Numbered from the stretch's first letter, positions 1 through 14,170 are shown. The stretch: 64,000 bases of DNA from Toxoplasma gondii ME49 (GCF_000006565.2 NC_031480.1:6943091-7007090); one strand, 5' to 3'. Made by a program: numbers and translations. The notes: a model not told the origin generated them from the letters alone.

Positions 1-539
1 GTGCTGTTCGTTGGATTGAAACATGGGAACTACCCAGAGCCGCATTAGGTTCAACGGAAGCGTGGTGAAGTAGACCGCATCTGGCCTGCAACCGCCCAGC
101 GTGATTCCGGCACGTTGCGGACAGTCGGCGGGGAAGGGAGTGCGGGAGGAGGTGATAATGGCGTCCGTACGCCCAGAAGACAACGTGTTGGATGGCGGCG
201 TCGTCGGCTTTGTTGCAAGAGATACTTCCTCTATCAGCACCGTAACACGTATGAGGCGGGCTCGGTTTGTGGAACATCGTGGCTGCCCTGTGCGCCTCAA
301 GGCATAGTGTGTTGTCATCGCATGTTCTGTTGAGCAGAATTGCGCGGCCGTTTCTCATCAGAGAGCCAAAGTAAGGGCGTGGAGATCTACTGGCACGTTA
401 CGTGACATTGAGTGGAAACCGTCTTGTCTTATGAACTCAGGGGCGACAGAAGGCAGCCGTAAATGAACATGCCACGAGCAACTGTTTGAGCGAGCCGCAT
501 CACCTTTTTTCTTATGCACTAGAGCTAGGTAAGATTCAG

Positions 540-3500
540 TTAGGTGGAGGCGTGCGCATCCGGTCGCAGAGTGTGTGGGTAGGGTGTGGGAGACAGTGCC
601 TCGTCATATCGCTCTTGCGGTGGTGACGCTTCAATTCGCCAGTACGAGAGAGTGAGCAAACCCTGGCTCTCGTTGCACTCCAATGACGAGGGCGCAAATA
701 ACACAAGATGCTCAGGGTATTGCCATCTTTCAGGGAGTCTGGATGACTAATCGAGCAAAATCACGCGTATCAGGAAAGACTGCCCTACGTGTCCACGGAC
801 ACGCCGCGGGCAGTCACAGTGTGTGTCTCCGCGCAGAACCGACGCATTCTCTCCCATGCTCAGAAGCATACTCATGGATGATCATGTATTCGTCGGTTGT
901 CGCGCGTAGCATCCTTGTGGAGGCACGGCTCAGCTCGGACGTGTGCCAGGTACTAAACGAGGATCGAGGGCTATATGTAGGGGTGGGTGAGGTGATAATT
1001 TGACGTGACATCGTTTCAGGTAAATGTTCGAATTGACGTATATTAGCACCGCGGATCATCTCGCTGTCTGTCGCATTCGCACAGGCCTCTGTCGCGATTT
1101 CTGCCCCACGAAGGGTGCCGATACTCGCATCGGTACTCCCCGCTGGAGCGTGCATCAAGTCGACGGCCTAGAGTCGTGACTGGCCAGCGGCGCAACCTGT
1201 CTCGCGGGCCTCGACCGTAACGCTTGGTCGTAGAATTGCGTGTGGTGGTGGGGGTGCAGCGCTTGTTAGGCTGGATACTACGCAGTGTTGTGGACTGTGA
1301 CAAGTGGTTGCATGTGGTGAGGACAGTTGCTCGTGGAGACGCAGAGGCAGTGGGAGCGTATCAGGCGTGTTTCTGTGGTTGCGCCACGTCGGGGACTGGA
1401 AGGCGGGGAGGTGCATGGTTTTGCTCAACCATGGCGAGTCGTCGTGCGGAGCATCGATGCCGCCCGACGCGTCGACCATATCATGAGAATTCTTTGCGTC
1501 CACGCTAAGGTGGTAAGGAACACCAGGAATCGCTTAGAGCCGTGACGTGTTCGATGATGCAGGAGGGGTTGGCCGATCGAGGGTGTTAGAATTCCTGTAG
1601 TCGCTGCATCTATGCGTGAATCCGTCTGTTGCTTCCTCAGTAGCTTGTCGCGTTCCTGCGTGTTCATGTCATTGTGAGATGTGTGTGGGATTGGATCTTG
1701 AGAACAGTTCAGAGCGTCAGCGATGCCAGCGCGAACGCGTCGACGTAGACTGCATCTACCCCCAGACGCCACAGCTGACTTTCTGGTGCGTTGGTGCGGC
1801 GGCTTTGGATGGTTAGTGTCGGAGGCGTGGTTGTGTTGGGCACGAAGGCGGAGTCGCTTTGGTTGCAAGTGACCTTTCATGTAACGGTACCATAGCGCGT
1901 AGATACGGCTTCTTGAGTTATTGTTTTTTTATCGATCCGCAGCGAGGCATACCTTCCTGACATCGGCTGTCATTATCACCGGATCTGTTCTGGGGATTGT
2001 CTCAAGGCAAACGCAGTAGGAATCGTGCTGAATGGAAGGACAAGACGTGCAATTGGTACTGTCCTGTCTTAAGAAGCGAGTGACAACCGCGCGAAACGGT
2101 GATGATATCATAAGTGAATGGATCGCGTACGCCGCATGATCCTGCCGTTCATCGCCTAACGCTTGATGGGAGTCTAACTGAATGTGAATGATGCGTAGCC
2201 GATTGGCGAAAGAGTAGGTACAATGTTGCATGCAGCGGTCTTCTTCATATTTCTCTCTATAGCAGTGCCACTGTTTACAGCTTGCGAGGGTAAGCACAAC
2301 GTGGTTCTCGTATCCCGGAAGTGATCAGCCCAGCTATTGCAGTGTGATGCTCCACGTTTGGCTCCACATGTGTTAGACTCCAGTACTAGCATAGTCAAGC
2401 CTATATGCGAACGTGTCAGGGACAACCCCATTTTAGTCTCCGTGGAAGGCCAATGCATTCAGTTACATGCCGGTTAGTATCCTCTTCAATAATAATATTT
2501 TTATCGCCTGTCGCGCTTCGCCATCCCGTTGAGGAGCGATGTTTCCGCGGGTGTGTCTCTAGTATTCCACCGGTGTCTAGTGCTTTATAGCGGGGCGGAC
2601 AAGGTGGCGGTGTGCTATGCCGTCGTTTCGGGTGGATGTTGGTTTTGATATAACGGAAGAGCGGGCCTCGGTCGGCCTCCCGGAGCATGACACTGTCTCT
2701 CGCTTTTGCTACGACTGTCGCGATGTCCGCCACACGAAGGGTGTCGATACTCGCATCGGTACTCCCCGCTGGAGCGTGCATCAAGTCGACGGCCTAGAGT
2801 CGTGACTGGCCAGCGGCGCAACCTGTCTCGCGGGCCTCGACCGTAACGCTTGGTCGTAGAATTGCGTGTGGTGGTGGGGGTGCAGCGCTTGTTAGGCTGG
2901 ATACTACGCAGTGTTGTGGACTGTGACAAGTGGTTGCATGTGGTGAGGACAGTTGCTCGTGGAGACGCAGAGGCAGTGGGAGCGTATCAGGCGTGTTTCT
3001 GTGGTTGCGCCACGTCGGTGACTGGAAGGCGGGGAGGCGCATTGTTTTGCTCAACCATGGCGAGTCGTCGTGCGAAGCGTCGCCGCTGTCTGACAGACCT
3101 ACTCGATGATGGAGGTAATCTGCATACGTGGAAAGGGTGTAGGCGACCGGGGGATGTCGACGGGGTTGAGCAGTTGAGGGTGTTAGCACTCGCGTCGTTG
3201 CTGCAGCTACGGTCAGATAATTTCGTCCCGTCCTCGCTAGTTTGTCGCGTTACTGCATGATCATGTTTTGTGAGACTGATGCTGGACAGGAGGGTGGAAA
3301 CCATTCAGCACCGCATTACTGCCGACGCGAAAGCGGCGATATAGAGTAGGAGCTGGCACCCGGCAACACAGATTCGTTCTGACTCGTTGTGGGCAGTCGG
3401 ATGGAGTAAAAAATGCTGGACGAATAGGCGCTAGCGGCGTATGGACGCCCAAAAGGGAATGTAGTGCACGACAGCGTCGTCGACTCTGTCCCAAACAGCT

Positions 3501-4690
3501 GATCCGATTAACTCTTGTCCCAAGGGAACAGGCGACGTTTGTGGAAGTCTTTGCCTCAGCCGCACTGCGCAGCGAATTCCTCGCTGATGTTGACTATCGT
3601 GCTGAACTGTGTCACGACACGGTTCGTCTCCAGCAAGACTACGTAGGAACAAGGACAACTAGTGACACGCCATGAGACCTAACAGATATTATCTTGCCTG
3701 GCAAATTAAGCGACGACACAGCGCGGCCGTTAATGAGGCTGCCATCCACAGCTCGCTCAGCGAGCCACAGCACCATTTGTTTCATGCTCTAGCGCTCGGT
3801 CCGATTCAGCTGGGTGACGGCGTACGCATCCGGTCGCAGAGAGTGTGGGTAGGGTGTGGGAGACAGTGCCTCGTCATATCGCTCTTGCGGTGGTGGCGCT
3901 TCAATTCGCCAGTACGAGAGAGTGAGCAAACCCTGGCTCTCGTTGCACTCCAATGACGAGGGCGCAAATAACACAAGATGCTCAGGGTATTGCCAGCTTT
4001 CAGGGAGTCTGGATGACTAATCGAGCAAAATCACGCGTATCAGGAAAGACTGCCCTACGTGTCCACGGACACGCCGCGGGCAGTCATAGTGTGTGTCTCC
4101 GCGCAGAACCGACGCATTCTCTCCCATGCTCAGAAGCATACTCATGGATGATCATGTATTCGTCGGTTATCGCGCGTAGCATCCTTGCGGAGGCGCGGCT
4201 CAGCTCGGACGTGTGCCAGGTACTAAACGAGGATCGAGGGCTATATGTAGGGGTGGGTGAGGTGATAATTTGACGTGACATCGTTTCAGGTAAATGTTCG
4301 AATTGACGTATATTAGCACCGCGGATCATCTCGCTGTCTGTCGCATTCGCACAGGCCTCTGTCGCGATTTCTGCCCCACGAAGGGTGCCGATACTCGCAT
4401 CGGTACTCCCCGCTGGAGCGTGCATCAAGTCGACGGCCTAGAGTCGTGACTGGCCAGCGGCGCAACTTGTCTCGCGGGCCTCGACCGTAACGCTTGGTCG
4501 TAGAATTGCGTGTGGTGGTGGGGGTGCAGCGCTTGTTAGGCTGGATATCACGCAGTGTTGTGGACTGTGACAAGTGGTTGCATGTGGTGAGGACAGTTGC
4601 TCGTGGAGACGCAGAGGCAGTGGGAGCGTATCAGGCGTGTTTCTGTGGTTGCGCCACGTCGGTGACTGGATGGCGTGGAGGCGTATGGGT
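540..4690. repeat. 3.27-kb dimeric higher-order repeat of the satellite
   Basis: The stretch from about 570 to 1420 reappears almost unchanged at about 3840-4690, an offset of 3,270 bp. That is twice the basic monomer. A less similar monomer lies between them: its right half, from about 2720 onward, matches 1094 onward at an offset of 1,626 bp, but its left half is different. The alternating near-identical and diverged halves show that the dimer, not the monomer, was the unit amplified here. A third copy begins after the gap at 5035 and matches the sequence from about 755 onward. Confidence 0.85.
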
Positions 4691-5014
4691 TTTCCGAATC
4701 ATGGCGACATGCTGCATGTAGGATCGCCGTTGGCTGCCACAAGCAATCTGTGGTGGCGAATACTGTCGTTTGTGGAAAGGAGGTAAGTGACCGAAGGAGG
4801 ACCCCACACCCCGTGGCGATCGGTCCGGTGAAGGAGCATTAGATAATGAAGACTGTTTTACATTCACACCGCCATGGCGGACTCTGTTGGCCCTTCACTT
4901 GATGTTCTTGGTGTCGTGACAATCGCCTCTGTGCCCATGTGTGTTGCGTGCGTTTTTGTGCTGTTCGTTGGATTGAAACATGGGAACTACCAAGAGCCGC
5001 ATTAGGTTCAACGG

Positions 5015-5034
5015 NNNNNNNNNNNNNNNNNNNN
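5015..5034. other. Assembly gap (20 N) inside satellite, probably ~0.7 kb true size
   Basis: There are exactly twenty N. The sequence left of the gap (4960-5014) matches 1-55 of the window. The sequence right of it (5035 onward) matches about 755 onward. If this copy has the same structure as the first, roughly 0.7 kb is missing, so 20 N is a placeholder. The first 150 bp to the right carry small differences typical of low-quality read ends, such as shifted C/G runs near 5080-5110 and 5195, that are absent from the other copies. Confidence 0.85.
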
Positions 5035-5814
5035 CAAAATCACGCGTATCAGGAAAGACTGCCCTACGTGTACACGGACACGCGCCGGGCCAGTCATAGT
5101 GTGTTCTCCGCGCAGAACCGACGCATTCTTTCCCATGCTCAGAAGCATACTCATGGATGATCATGTATTCGTCGGTTATCGCGCGTAGCATCCTGCGGGA
5201 GGCGCGGCTCAGCTCGGACGTGTGCCAGGTACTAAACGAGGATCGAGGGCTATATGTAGGGGTGGGTGAGGTGATAATTTGACGTGACATCGTTTCAGGT
5301 AAATGTTCGAATTGACGTATATTAGCACCGCGGATCATCTCGCTGTCTGTCGCATTCGCACAGGCCTCTGTCGCGATTTCTGCCCCACGAAGGGTGCCGA
5401 TACTCGCATCGGTACTCCCCGCTGGAGCGTGCATCAAGTCGACGGCCTAGAGTCGTGACTGGCCAGCGGCGCAACCTGTCTCGCGGGCCTCGACCGTAAC
5501 GCTTGGTCGTAGAATTGCGTGTGGTGGTGGGGGTGCAGCGCTTGTTAGGCTGGATATCACGCAGTGTTGTGGACTGTGACAAGTGGTTGCATGTGGTGAG
5601 GACAGTTGCTCGTGGAGACGCAGAGGCAGTGGGAGCGTATCAGGCGTGTTTCTGTGGTTGCGCCACGTCGGTGACTGGAAGGCGGGGAGGTGCATGGTTT
5701 TGCTCAACCATGGCGAGTCGTCGTGCGGAGCATCGATGCCGCCCGACGCGTCGACCATATCATGAGAATTCTTTGCGTCCACGCTAAGGTGGTAAGGAAC
5801 ACCAGGAATCGCTT

Positions 5815-8570
5815 AGAGCCGTGTGGATCAGTCCACTGGAGAAGTGGCGGAGCAATTCTCGGTGTTCAGATCCACACATTTGCTGATGCGTTTTTTCGAT
5901 TCTCTACCAAGCGTTCCCGGTAGCCAGTCCGGCACAACGGCCTTTAGGAGGTTTCTGTGTCGTGTGTTGGGTTTCATCTGCAGTGATGCTGAAGGAGATG
6001 CTTCACAGTAGACTGCCTGTTGCCCCCATCCTCACATCTGAGCTGTGTTACGTTGTGTACAAGCGGTGGATACGGCGTGTGGCGGGAGTAGGTGGTAGTA
6101 GCGTCGTAGTATTTTGTATAGCCACATCGTACCTCTCGTAAAGCGGCTCAGTCTGTGGACAATCTTGGCTTATTCGCACGCCTCTATGGACCGTTGTCTG
6201 TAGATGTAGTCGGATGTGCGCTGTGGGATGACTCAGAAAAAAGCTGTAGGGATGTTGTTCAATAGCGCGTCACGCCGTAGCCTATGGGCTCTGACTTGTC
6301 CCATTAAATGATATGTGCGAAAGAGAGTTGCAGCGTAGTGTTTTCTAAGAGAGGAAGCGTCGGGTGGGCACACCGCCATATTGTGTCGCTTGTCGCCTAG
6401 CGCTTCGTGGGAGTCACCTGGGTGGGGGTATTGCACAATGGATCGGCACAAGAGCAGGCATGATGTTGTGGCCAGCAGCGTTCCGCCATATCGTCCTCGA
6501 CGTTGCAGTGCCACAATCGTGCAGTATGAGAAGGTGAGCAAACTGCGGTGCCTGGTGCGCTGAAGTGACCAACTCAGTACTAGAACACGATGTTCAGGGG
6601 TTTGTCCGCGTTCTCATCACGTAGACGTAGAAAATAGGGTAACCGGGCATGGCAGACACATTGTGCTCCTTGTGGCCACGCACATGAGAGAGCGGCAACA
6701 TCTATTATGCCCGAGCAAGGCCCATGCATTTCTTCACAGGCACAGTAGAGTAGTCGTCAGTAACACATGTCTGTCGTTTGTCACCCTACGGCTTCGTGTT
6801 GACCAAAGAGGTTAGCTCGGGCGTATAGCAAGTGATCCTCCAGTATTAATTGCAATTTGTTATGTTGGATCACCTTATGGCATGACGTAGAGTCGTTTCA
6901 AATGTATTATTGTACTGTCATGGGGGGCAGCATACGTACACCGATTCTCGGGACCTTTTCGTTGCTTGTGGTTTTCGCACTGGGGCCTGTCGTGATGTTT
7001 GCCACACGAAGGGCATCGATACTTCTGTCTGTTCTCCCTGATGAAGCGTCCACCGATGCGACGTCGTAGCGTTGTGACTGGTCTGTCGAGGGGCGTGTCT
7101 GGCGGTCCCTGTCGGTAACGATGGATCGTAGGACTGTGTTTACCGGTCGGGGTGCAGTGCGTCTGAGGTGGATAACGTAGAGTCGTCCACCGTGGCAAGT
7201 GTTGCACCTTTCCCGAACATCTACTCTGAGAGTCTTACACGCAGTGGGAGCGTGTGAGGCTCGTCTTCTGTGGCGGAGAGGGGTGGACAGCTGGAGGCAG
7301 TGTATGCGCGGGTTGCTTCGGGTTTAACAGTTATTTTGTAATGGACTGCCGTTGCCTGACAGGGCTAGACAGCAGTAGCGAGTCTTGGTGCTAACAAAAA
7401 GGCGGTACGCGACTTCAGAAATCCGGAGGCCTTGCGGATCCACATGGTAGGGGAGGGGCGGAGCGTGTGAGAGGTGCACGCCCACCCCTCGCGGCACCTA
7501 CTCACGGTTGCCCAGTACTTCGCTTCGTGGCTACCTTGTCGAATACCTGTATGCTCGTAGTTTGCTTGCATGGCTGATGGATAGGAGCATGTGAACTATT
7601 CAGAGCTTCAGCGATGCCAACTGAAACACATTGTCGTTTACCGCGCTTGACGGATGTCACACCTATTTCCAGACCCCGTCTGTAAAAGCGATGGGGGTGG
7701 CGAGCGTGGGGTGAATCGATGGTCGTGGCCTCTGGACGCCCAGGCCGGAATGTAGTCGATGCGGCTGTCGCCGACGCAATCCCATGTGCTGCTGGATCCA
7801 TCCCGCTAGCGGCCTTGCAGAATGTTTCAAATTGTGGGTCATGTTTCTCTGTCGGGTCGCTGTGAGACGTCATTTGCCGTGGCACACTGTTTCTGTAGAA
7901 GCCTTCATGGTTTGGCTTGCTTCCAGGAACAACGCGTAGGAGTGGTGCTGCGTCGCTGCACGTGGCATTTCATGGGTCTTGTCCTGTCTCACAAAATGAC
8001 TGACGATATAGGGGAGTCGTATATGAGGATGAGTAGCGAACTAACAAACCGCAGGACTATGTGTCTTATCGCCTAGCACTTGGTGGGAATAAATTGGGTG
8101 GGAGACGTACGCATCATGTTGGCGAAAGGGCAAGTAGGATGTGGCCAGCAACGTTCCGCCTCATCGTTCTCGTTGTAGGAGTGCCATATTCATACAGTAT
8201 CAGAAGGTGAGCAAAGTGTCGATTCTATTTCCACTCCGCTGAAATGACCAACTCAGTACTAGAACCAGATGTTCAGGGGTTTGTCCGCACACTCATGTAG
8301 ACGTAAACACTAGCATAACCAGGCAATGCATGAATTGGTGCTTGTCGTGGCCACGGACGTACCACACGAGCAGGGTTTATGTCAGTGTAATGCCGACGCT
8401 CTGCCTCACAGACACAGGAGCGTAGTCGACAATAACCAGATATGTATCGGTAGTTTCTCCACGCTTCCATTTTGACTACCCTGCTTCCCTTGGGCGTCTG
8501 CCCAGTGCTCCACCAGTATCAAATTATACATGGACCTCTTGGTAAAATGGCAGCGAGACGCGGAGTTGCC
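5815..8570. repeat. Diverged satellite monomers
   Basis: This part continues the ~1.65-kb periodicity, with anchors near 7244 and then 8933 and the CCAACTCAGTACTAGAAC marker at about 6570 and 8248. The monomers differ substantially from those on either side. No reading frame here exceeds about 130 codons and none resembles a known protein. It separates the dimer block on the left from the G-rich higher-order units on the right. Confidence 0.75.
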
Positions 8571-11500
8571 ACGTTAGTATTGTTTCAGCCGGTTGCTGTC
8601 ACTGGCATAGGCATTAGTTTTTCGCAGATCGACGCTCACGGAGTTTTCGTTGCTTGTGATTTTCCCACCGGGGCCTGTCGCGGTGTGCGCGACACAAGGT
8701 GCATCGATGCTTCTGTCGGTCCTCCCTTCTGAAGCGTCCACCGGTGCGACGTCGTAGCGTTGTGACTGGTCTGTCGAGGGGTGTGTCTGGCGGTCCCTGC
8801 CGGTAACGATGGATCTTAGGACTGTGTTTACCGGTCGGGGTGCAGTGCGTCTGAGGTGGATAACGTAGAGTCGTCCACCGTGGCAAGTGTTGCACCTTTC
8901 CCGAACATCTGCTCTGAGAGTCTCACACGCAGTGGGAGCGTGTGAGGCTCGTCTTCTGTGGTGGAGAGGGGTGGACAGCTGGAGGCAGTGGATGCACGGG
9001 ATATTGCGCGTTCATCGAGAGTTGCCATGCGATGCATTGTCGTTGCGTAATAGCACTAGGTAGCCGTAGCGACTCTTGGCGCTCACCGAAAGTGGGTAAG
9101 GGACCCCGCAAAAGCCGTACACAGTGGCGACCAGCGTGGTACAGAAGAAAGGAGAGCGTGAGAGTGTCCACAAAACCACCCGTCGGGGCAGCATCTCGCA
9201 GTTGCCCCCTTCTTCGCTCCGTCTCTAGCTTGTCGAGTTGCTGCACGCTCATGGGTTTGTGTGATGATTTATATATCAGGGGGAACTTTTCAGTGCTGCG
9301 CCGGTGCCGACTAAAACGCATCATCGTGGACCGCGTCTGGACCCCGATCTCACACCTATGTTCAGGTGCAGTGTGTGCAAGCGATGAGGCTGGTGAGCGT
9401 GGAGGAAGTCGGTGGTCGCGGCTCGGTGACGCCCAGAAGGGAATGTGTTGCACGACGGCGTCGCCAGCTCGAGTGCAAGTGTTGCTGGATCCAACCTGCT
9501 CGTTGCCGAGAAGGGCTTGATTTGTGGTTCATTTTGCGTTCTGGGGGCGCCGTGAGTAATGTGTTGCTGGCCTCTGCAGTTGATGTAGGTGGTTCTGTGG
9601 TTTGTATTGTTTCCAGCGAAGCCTGGTAGGGATGAGGTAGTCTTGCTACAACAGACATTTTGGGGGGTATGTCCGATATAGCAAAATCTGTGTGTCAGGG
9701 TTCCTGCTAGGGCTGGTCGACGGGGGATGGGACATCCGGAGGGTAGACGCGGCAGGTATGACGCGGATTGGCTGTTGCTGTGGAGGACGGTAGGTCATGC
9801 CGACCCTCTGTATGTGTGACTGCGTGTGTGTTTTTGCTTGTTTGTGGCGTGGTGTGTCTGGCGGTATTGGGTGCCCATTACGAGGAGCGGGTCGGCGATG
9901 GTGGAACGGATGTAGGTCGGGACAGGACATGTCCTCGCCTTTATCCGTCTGAGTGACAGCGTGCCGTCTGTGACAGAAAAAAGAGGTAGGCCATACTGTA
10001 GGATGTTTGTAGGGTGTGACGATGTGTGGTTATCCGAGGCCCCAGGAGGACGTCGGTGTTCTGCCGGGTCCGCAGCGTGAATCCGGAGCTGGCGGAAGGT
10101 CCTGGAAGTGGACTGACCTGCAACCTGATTGGCGACGGGAAGTGTATGGCGGAGGACGCGGCTATTCAGTCACGGCGTGTGTCACTATCCGCGATCCAAA
10201 GTGCGAGGCGCTGCCGGATGTGAAAAGCACGCCCTCTCGCCGCACCCACCTGCAGGCCTTAGAGGTCCTCCAACGGTCGTTGTAGGTAGCTGTGTACCAG
10301 CAACTCGTTGCGGGCGTCTGCGATGGCACAGCGCAGATGCGTCCAGAGAAGGGCAGAAGCGACAGGACGGATGCGGCTGCAGGGGATGAGTGAGGGGGAC
10401 AGTCGGTTGTGATGCGGGTGGTGGTGTTCGGAGGTTCGTTGAATGCGTCGGAGGTAACGGAGGTTCTTGGTTTTGGGATGACTCATGCGTGTGGCTTGAC
10501 TATTTCCTGTGTTCAATGGCTGGTGTTCTGGTGCAGTTAGTAGGTGGCTGATGGATGGTGGCTGAGGTCGATAGTGCTGCAGGGATGAGTTTCGTTAACC
10601 GCGGTTGTGGAGAGCCCTAAGTCAGATTGACCGTTACGGTGTGATTTTTTTTTGTTGGTGGCGTGGTGTGCTTGGTTTCATTGGGTGTGCTTTACGAGGA
10701 ATGGTTCAGCGTTGGAGGAACGGGTGTGCGGGGGGACAGGAGGATAATCTTCCTCAATGCATCTGAGCCACAGTGTGGTGTTTGCCACAGAACAACGAGG
10801 TAAGTTATTCCGTAAAGCGGTGGCACGGTGTGGTGTTATATGATTATCCTGGACCCAGGGCGGCTTGGTGCCTCTGGTGGATCGGCTGTGTGAATCCAGA
10901 GTTCGCGGAACGGCCTCACCGTGTACTGGGTCATAGTCTTACTAACGGCGGGGATTGTGTAACGGCGCGTGTTATTGTTCGGGTAAAGAACAGGAGATGT
11001 CAATCTTCACGTGCAAGAACGCACGACACTGTCCTCTGTGCTCCACGCACTGTCGCGGCATCCGCCTACAGTCGCTAGAGGTCCTCGAGATGTGGGTGTC
11101 GGTAGTTGCGTGCCAGCGACACGCCGCCGGTGTCCGCGATGACGCAGCGCAGTTGCAACCGCTGGCACTGCGGGAGCAACAAAATGGATGGATCTGCAAG
11201 AAATGCACGGCGGTTCGTTGTTATGCGAGTGAATGTACTGCGAGGTTTGCTGTATGTTTTGGATACACCTGGAGGGCTATGTGAGGCGATGGCAAATGAG
11301 TGTGGGATGAAAAGTTCGTTCGTCCAAAATTTGGCTTTCTGCCGCAGTGGGTAGGTGGCAGGTAGATGGTGGCTGAAGTGGGTAACCAGCGAATGGGTCC
11401 CGAATCGAGCGAGTTAGGGTATGCGCAAGCAGGCACCGTCGCCAGGATCGAGGTCCCGCGGTATTGGAGACGCTGCAAGCGTGAGTTGAGTCGCCCTTTG

Positions 11501-11825
11501 TTCTGCACGCAGCTAAGGGATGGTGGCCGTCTCGGTCCGCAAGGACATGTCTGTTACTAGGTCTCATATTTTCAGCGGTACACCCAGCAGCACCGGGCAA
11601 ATCCTGTGTTTTCTTTCCGTGGCTGCCGACGTGCTGGATGCAGTCGCAGATGTTTCCTCGTCTGATTGACGTCTTGCTCGATCTTGCGATATAGCTTCCT
11701 CGTCAATAGTCGGGCGTGTTGCTGATGTGTGCATTTGCGTCGGATAGCCGTTGTTAGCACTGGCCTCTATGTAATTTGCTAGTAGTATTATGTGCTAAAT
11801 GAAGGGTGTACAGCAGTGACCGCCC
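8571..11825. repeat. Higher-order repeat unit 1 (3,255 bp)
   Basis: The unit starts at the marker ACGTTAGTATTGTTTCAGCC. That marker recurs at 11826, 14171 and 17531 and defines three successive units. The first ~1.07 kb is ordinary satellite (to about 9640). The rest is a G-rich filler found only in this family. From the start to about 10,390 it is nearly identical to unit 3 at an offset of about 5,600 bp. The end (about 11,280-11,770) is nearly identical to 16,980-17,475 of unit 3. Confidence 0.88.
9650..11770. repeat. G-rich filler block of unit 1
   Basis: The + strand is strikingly rich in G over C; a hand count of 9721-9780 gives 28 G to 11 C in 60 bases. Shorter relatives occupy about 12,900-14,050 and 15,250-17,410. 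The block has no coding character: stops are scarce on the - strand only because of base composition. It ends in a stretch shared by all three units (about 11,700-11,825) just before the next unit marker. I see no telomere-type repeat in it. Its origin is unknown to me. Confidence 0.75.
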
Positions 11826-14170
11826 ACGTTAGTATTGTTTCAGCCGGTTGCTGTCACTGGCATAGGCATTTGTTTTTCGCAGATCGACGCTCACGGAGTT
11901 TTCGTTGCTTGTGATTTTCCCACCGGGGCCTGTCGCGGTGTGCGCGACACAAGGTGCATCGATGCTTCTGTCGGTCCTCCCTTCTGAAGCGTCCACCGGT
12001 GCGACGTCGTAGCGTTGTGACTGGTCTGTCGAGGGGTGTGTCTGGCGGTCCCTGCCGGTAACGATGGATCGTAGGACTGTGTTTACCGGTCGGGGTGCAG
12101 TGCGTCTGAGGTGGATAACGTAGAGTCGTCCACCGTGGCAAGTGTTGCACCTTTCCCGAACATCTGCTCTGAGAGTCTCACACGCAGTGGGAGCGTGTGA
12201 GGCTCGTCTTCTGTGGTGGAGAGGGGTGGACAGCTGGAGGCAGTGGATGCACGGGATATTGCGCGTTCATCGAGAGTTGCCATGCGATGCATTGTCGTTG
12301 CGTAATAGCACTAGGTAGCCGTAGCGACTCTTGGCGCTCACCGAAAGTGGGTAAGGGACCCCGCAAAAGCCGTACACAGTGGCGACCAGCGTGGAACAGA
12401 AGAAAGGAGAGCGTGAGAGTGTCCACAAAACCACCCGTCGGGGCAGCATCTCGCAGTTGCCCCCTTCTTCGCTCCGTCTCTAGCTTGTCGAGTTGCTGCA
12501 CGCTCATGGGTTTGTGTGATGATTTATATATCAGGGGAACTTTTCAGTGCTGCGCCGGTGCCGACTAAAACGCATCATCGTGGACCGCGTCTGGACCCCG
12601 ATCTCACACCTATGTTCAGGTGCAGTGTGTGCAAGCGATGAGGCTGGTGAGCGTGGAGGAAGTCGGTGGTCGCGGCTCGGTGACGCCAAGAAGGGAATGT
12701 GTTGCACGACGGCGTCGCCAGCTCGAGTGCAAGTGTTGCTGGATCCAACCTGCTCGTTGCCGAGAAGGGCTTGATTTGTGGTTCATTTTGCGTTCTGGGG
12801 GCGCCGTGAGTAATGTGTTGCTGGCCTCTGCAGTTGATGTAGGTGGTTCTGTGGTTTGTATTGTTTCCAGCGAAGCCTGGTAGGGATGAGGTAGTCTTGC
12901 TACAACAGACATTTTGGGGGGTATGTCCGATATAGCAAAATCTGTGTGTCAGGGTTCCTGCTAGGGCTGGTCGACGGGGGATGGGACATCCGGAGGGTAG
13001 ACGCGGTAGGTATGACGCGGATTGGCTGTTGCTGTGGAGGACGGTAGGTCATGCCGACCCTCTGTATGTGTGACTGCGTGTGTGTTTTTGCTTGTTTGTG
13101 GCGTGGTGTGTCTGGCGGTATTGGGTGCCCATTACGAGGAGCGGGTCGGCGATGGTGGAACGGATGTAGGTCGGGACAGGACATGTCCTCGCCTTTATCC
13201 GTCTGAGTGACAGCGTGCCGTCTGTGACAGGTGAAGACGGTAGGCCATAGTGTAGGGTGTTGGCGGGGTGTGGCTCTTTGTGTCCATCGGAGACTGCGGG
13301 ACTACGTGGCGGCTCTCCGGGGGTGGCCGCGTGGCTCCAGAGTTGGTGCAGGATCCTCAATATGGAGTGGGCTGCAGCCCCTGACTAGCGCCGGGAACAC
13401 TACAGTCGTAGAATGGCCGTTTAGAATTCGAGTATGTGAGTGTCCCTGCTCGAGGGTGCCAGCGGCTATCGCGTGTGTAGTATGCGCTGCCGCCGCCGCC
13501 GTCTGCGGTCTCAGGAGGTTGTCGAGCATTGGGTGTAGGTGGAAGTGTACCAGCAACTCGTTGCGGGCGTCTGCGGTGGGACAGCGCAGATGCGTCCAGA
13601 GAAGGGCAGAAGCGACAGGACAGATGCGGCTGCAGGGAATGAGTGAGGGGGACGGTCGGCTGTGATGCGGGAGGTGGTGTTCGGAGGATTGTTGAGTGTG
13701 TGGGAGTTTTCTGGGGTGTTGGGTATGGTGATGGCTATTGCATGCGGCTCGAGTAATTGTTGTTGTCCATCAATTGGGTTTTTGAGCAGCCGGTAAGTTG
13801 CAAACCGATTGTCGCTGGCTGGGGACGATGCCAAGTGCGCGTGTGCTCAGGCAAATGGGTAAGGGTTCGCGCAAGCAGGGGCCACCGCAAGGTGGCAGTT
13901 CCACTGGCTGGGGGATGTTGCGGGCGTGAGTCGCGTCGGCTGCTGGTGCTAATGGACAGTGGCCATCTCGGGCCGCCAGGATATGTCTGTTACTACATCT
14001 CATATTTTCATTGACTTCCTGCTCGAACATGCAATATAGTGTCATCGTCAATAATCGGGCGTGTTGCTGATGTGTGCATTTGCGTCGGATAGCCGTTGTT
14101 AGCACTGGCCTCTATGTAATTTGCTAGTAGTATTATGTGCTAAATGAAGGGTGTACAGCAGTGACCGCCC
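11826..14170. repeat. Higher-order repeat unit 2 (2,345 bp, shortened)
   Basis: This unit matches unit 1 at an offset of about 3,255 bp from its start to about 13,230. It then switches to sequence that matches unit 3 at about 16,606-16,900 (for example the stretch around 13,340-13,660). It is about 0.9-1.0 kb shorter than its neighbours, and the missing part lies in the G-rich filler. Confidence 0.88.

Noticed and set aside
8942..9520. Long reading frames in the satellite (for example 192 codons on + here and 206 codons on - at 26,601-27,221)
   Set aside because: They lie wholly in repeated satellite, appear on both strands over the same bases, break between near-identical copies, and have no domain or splice structure.
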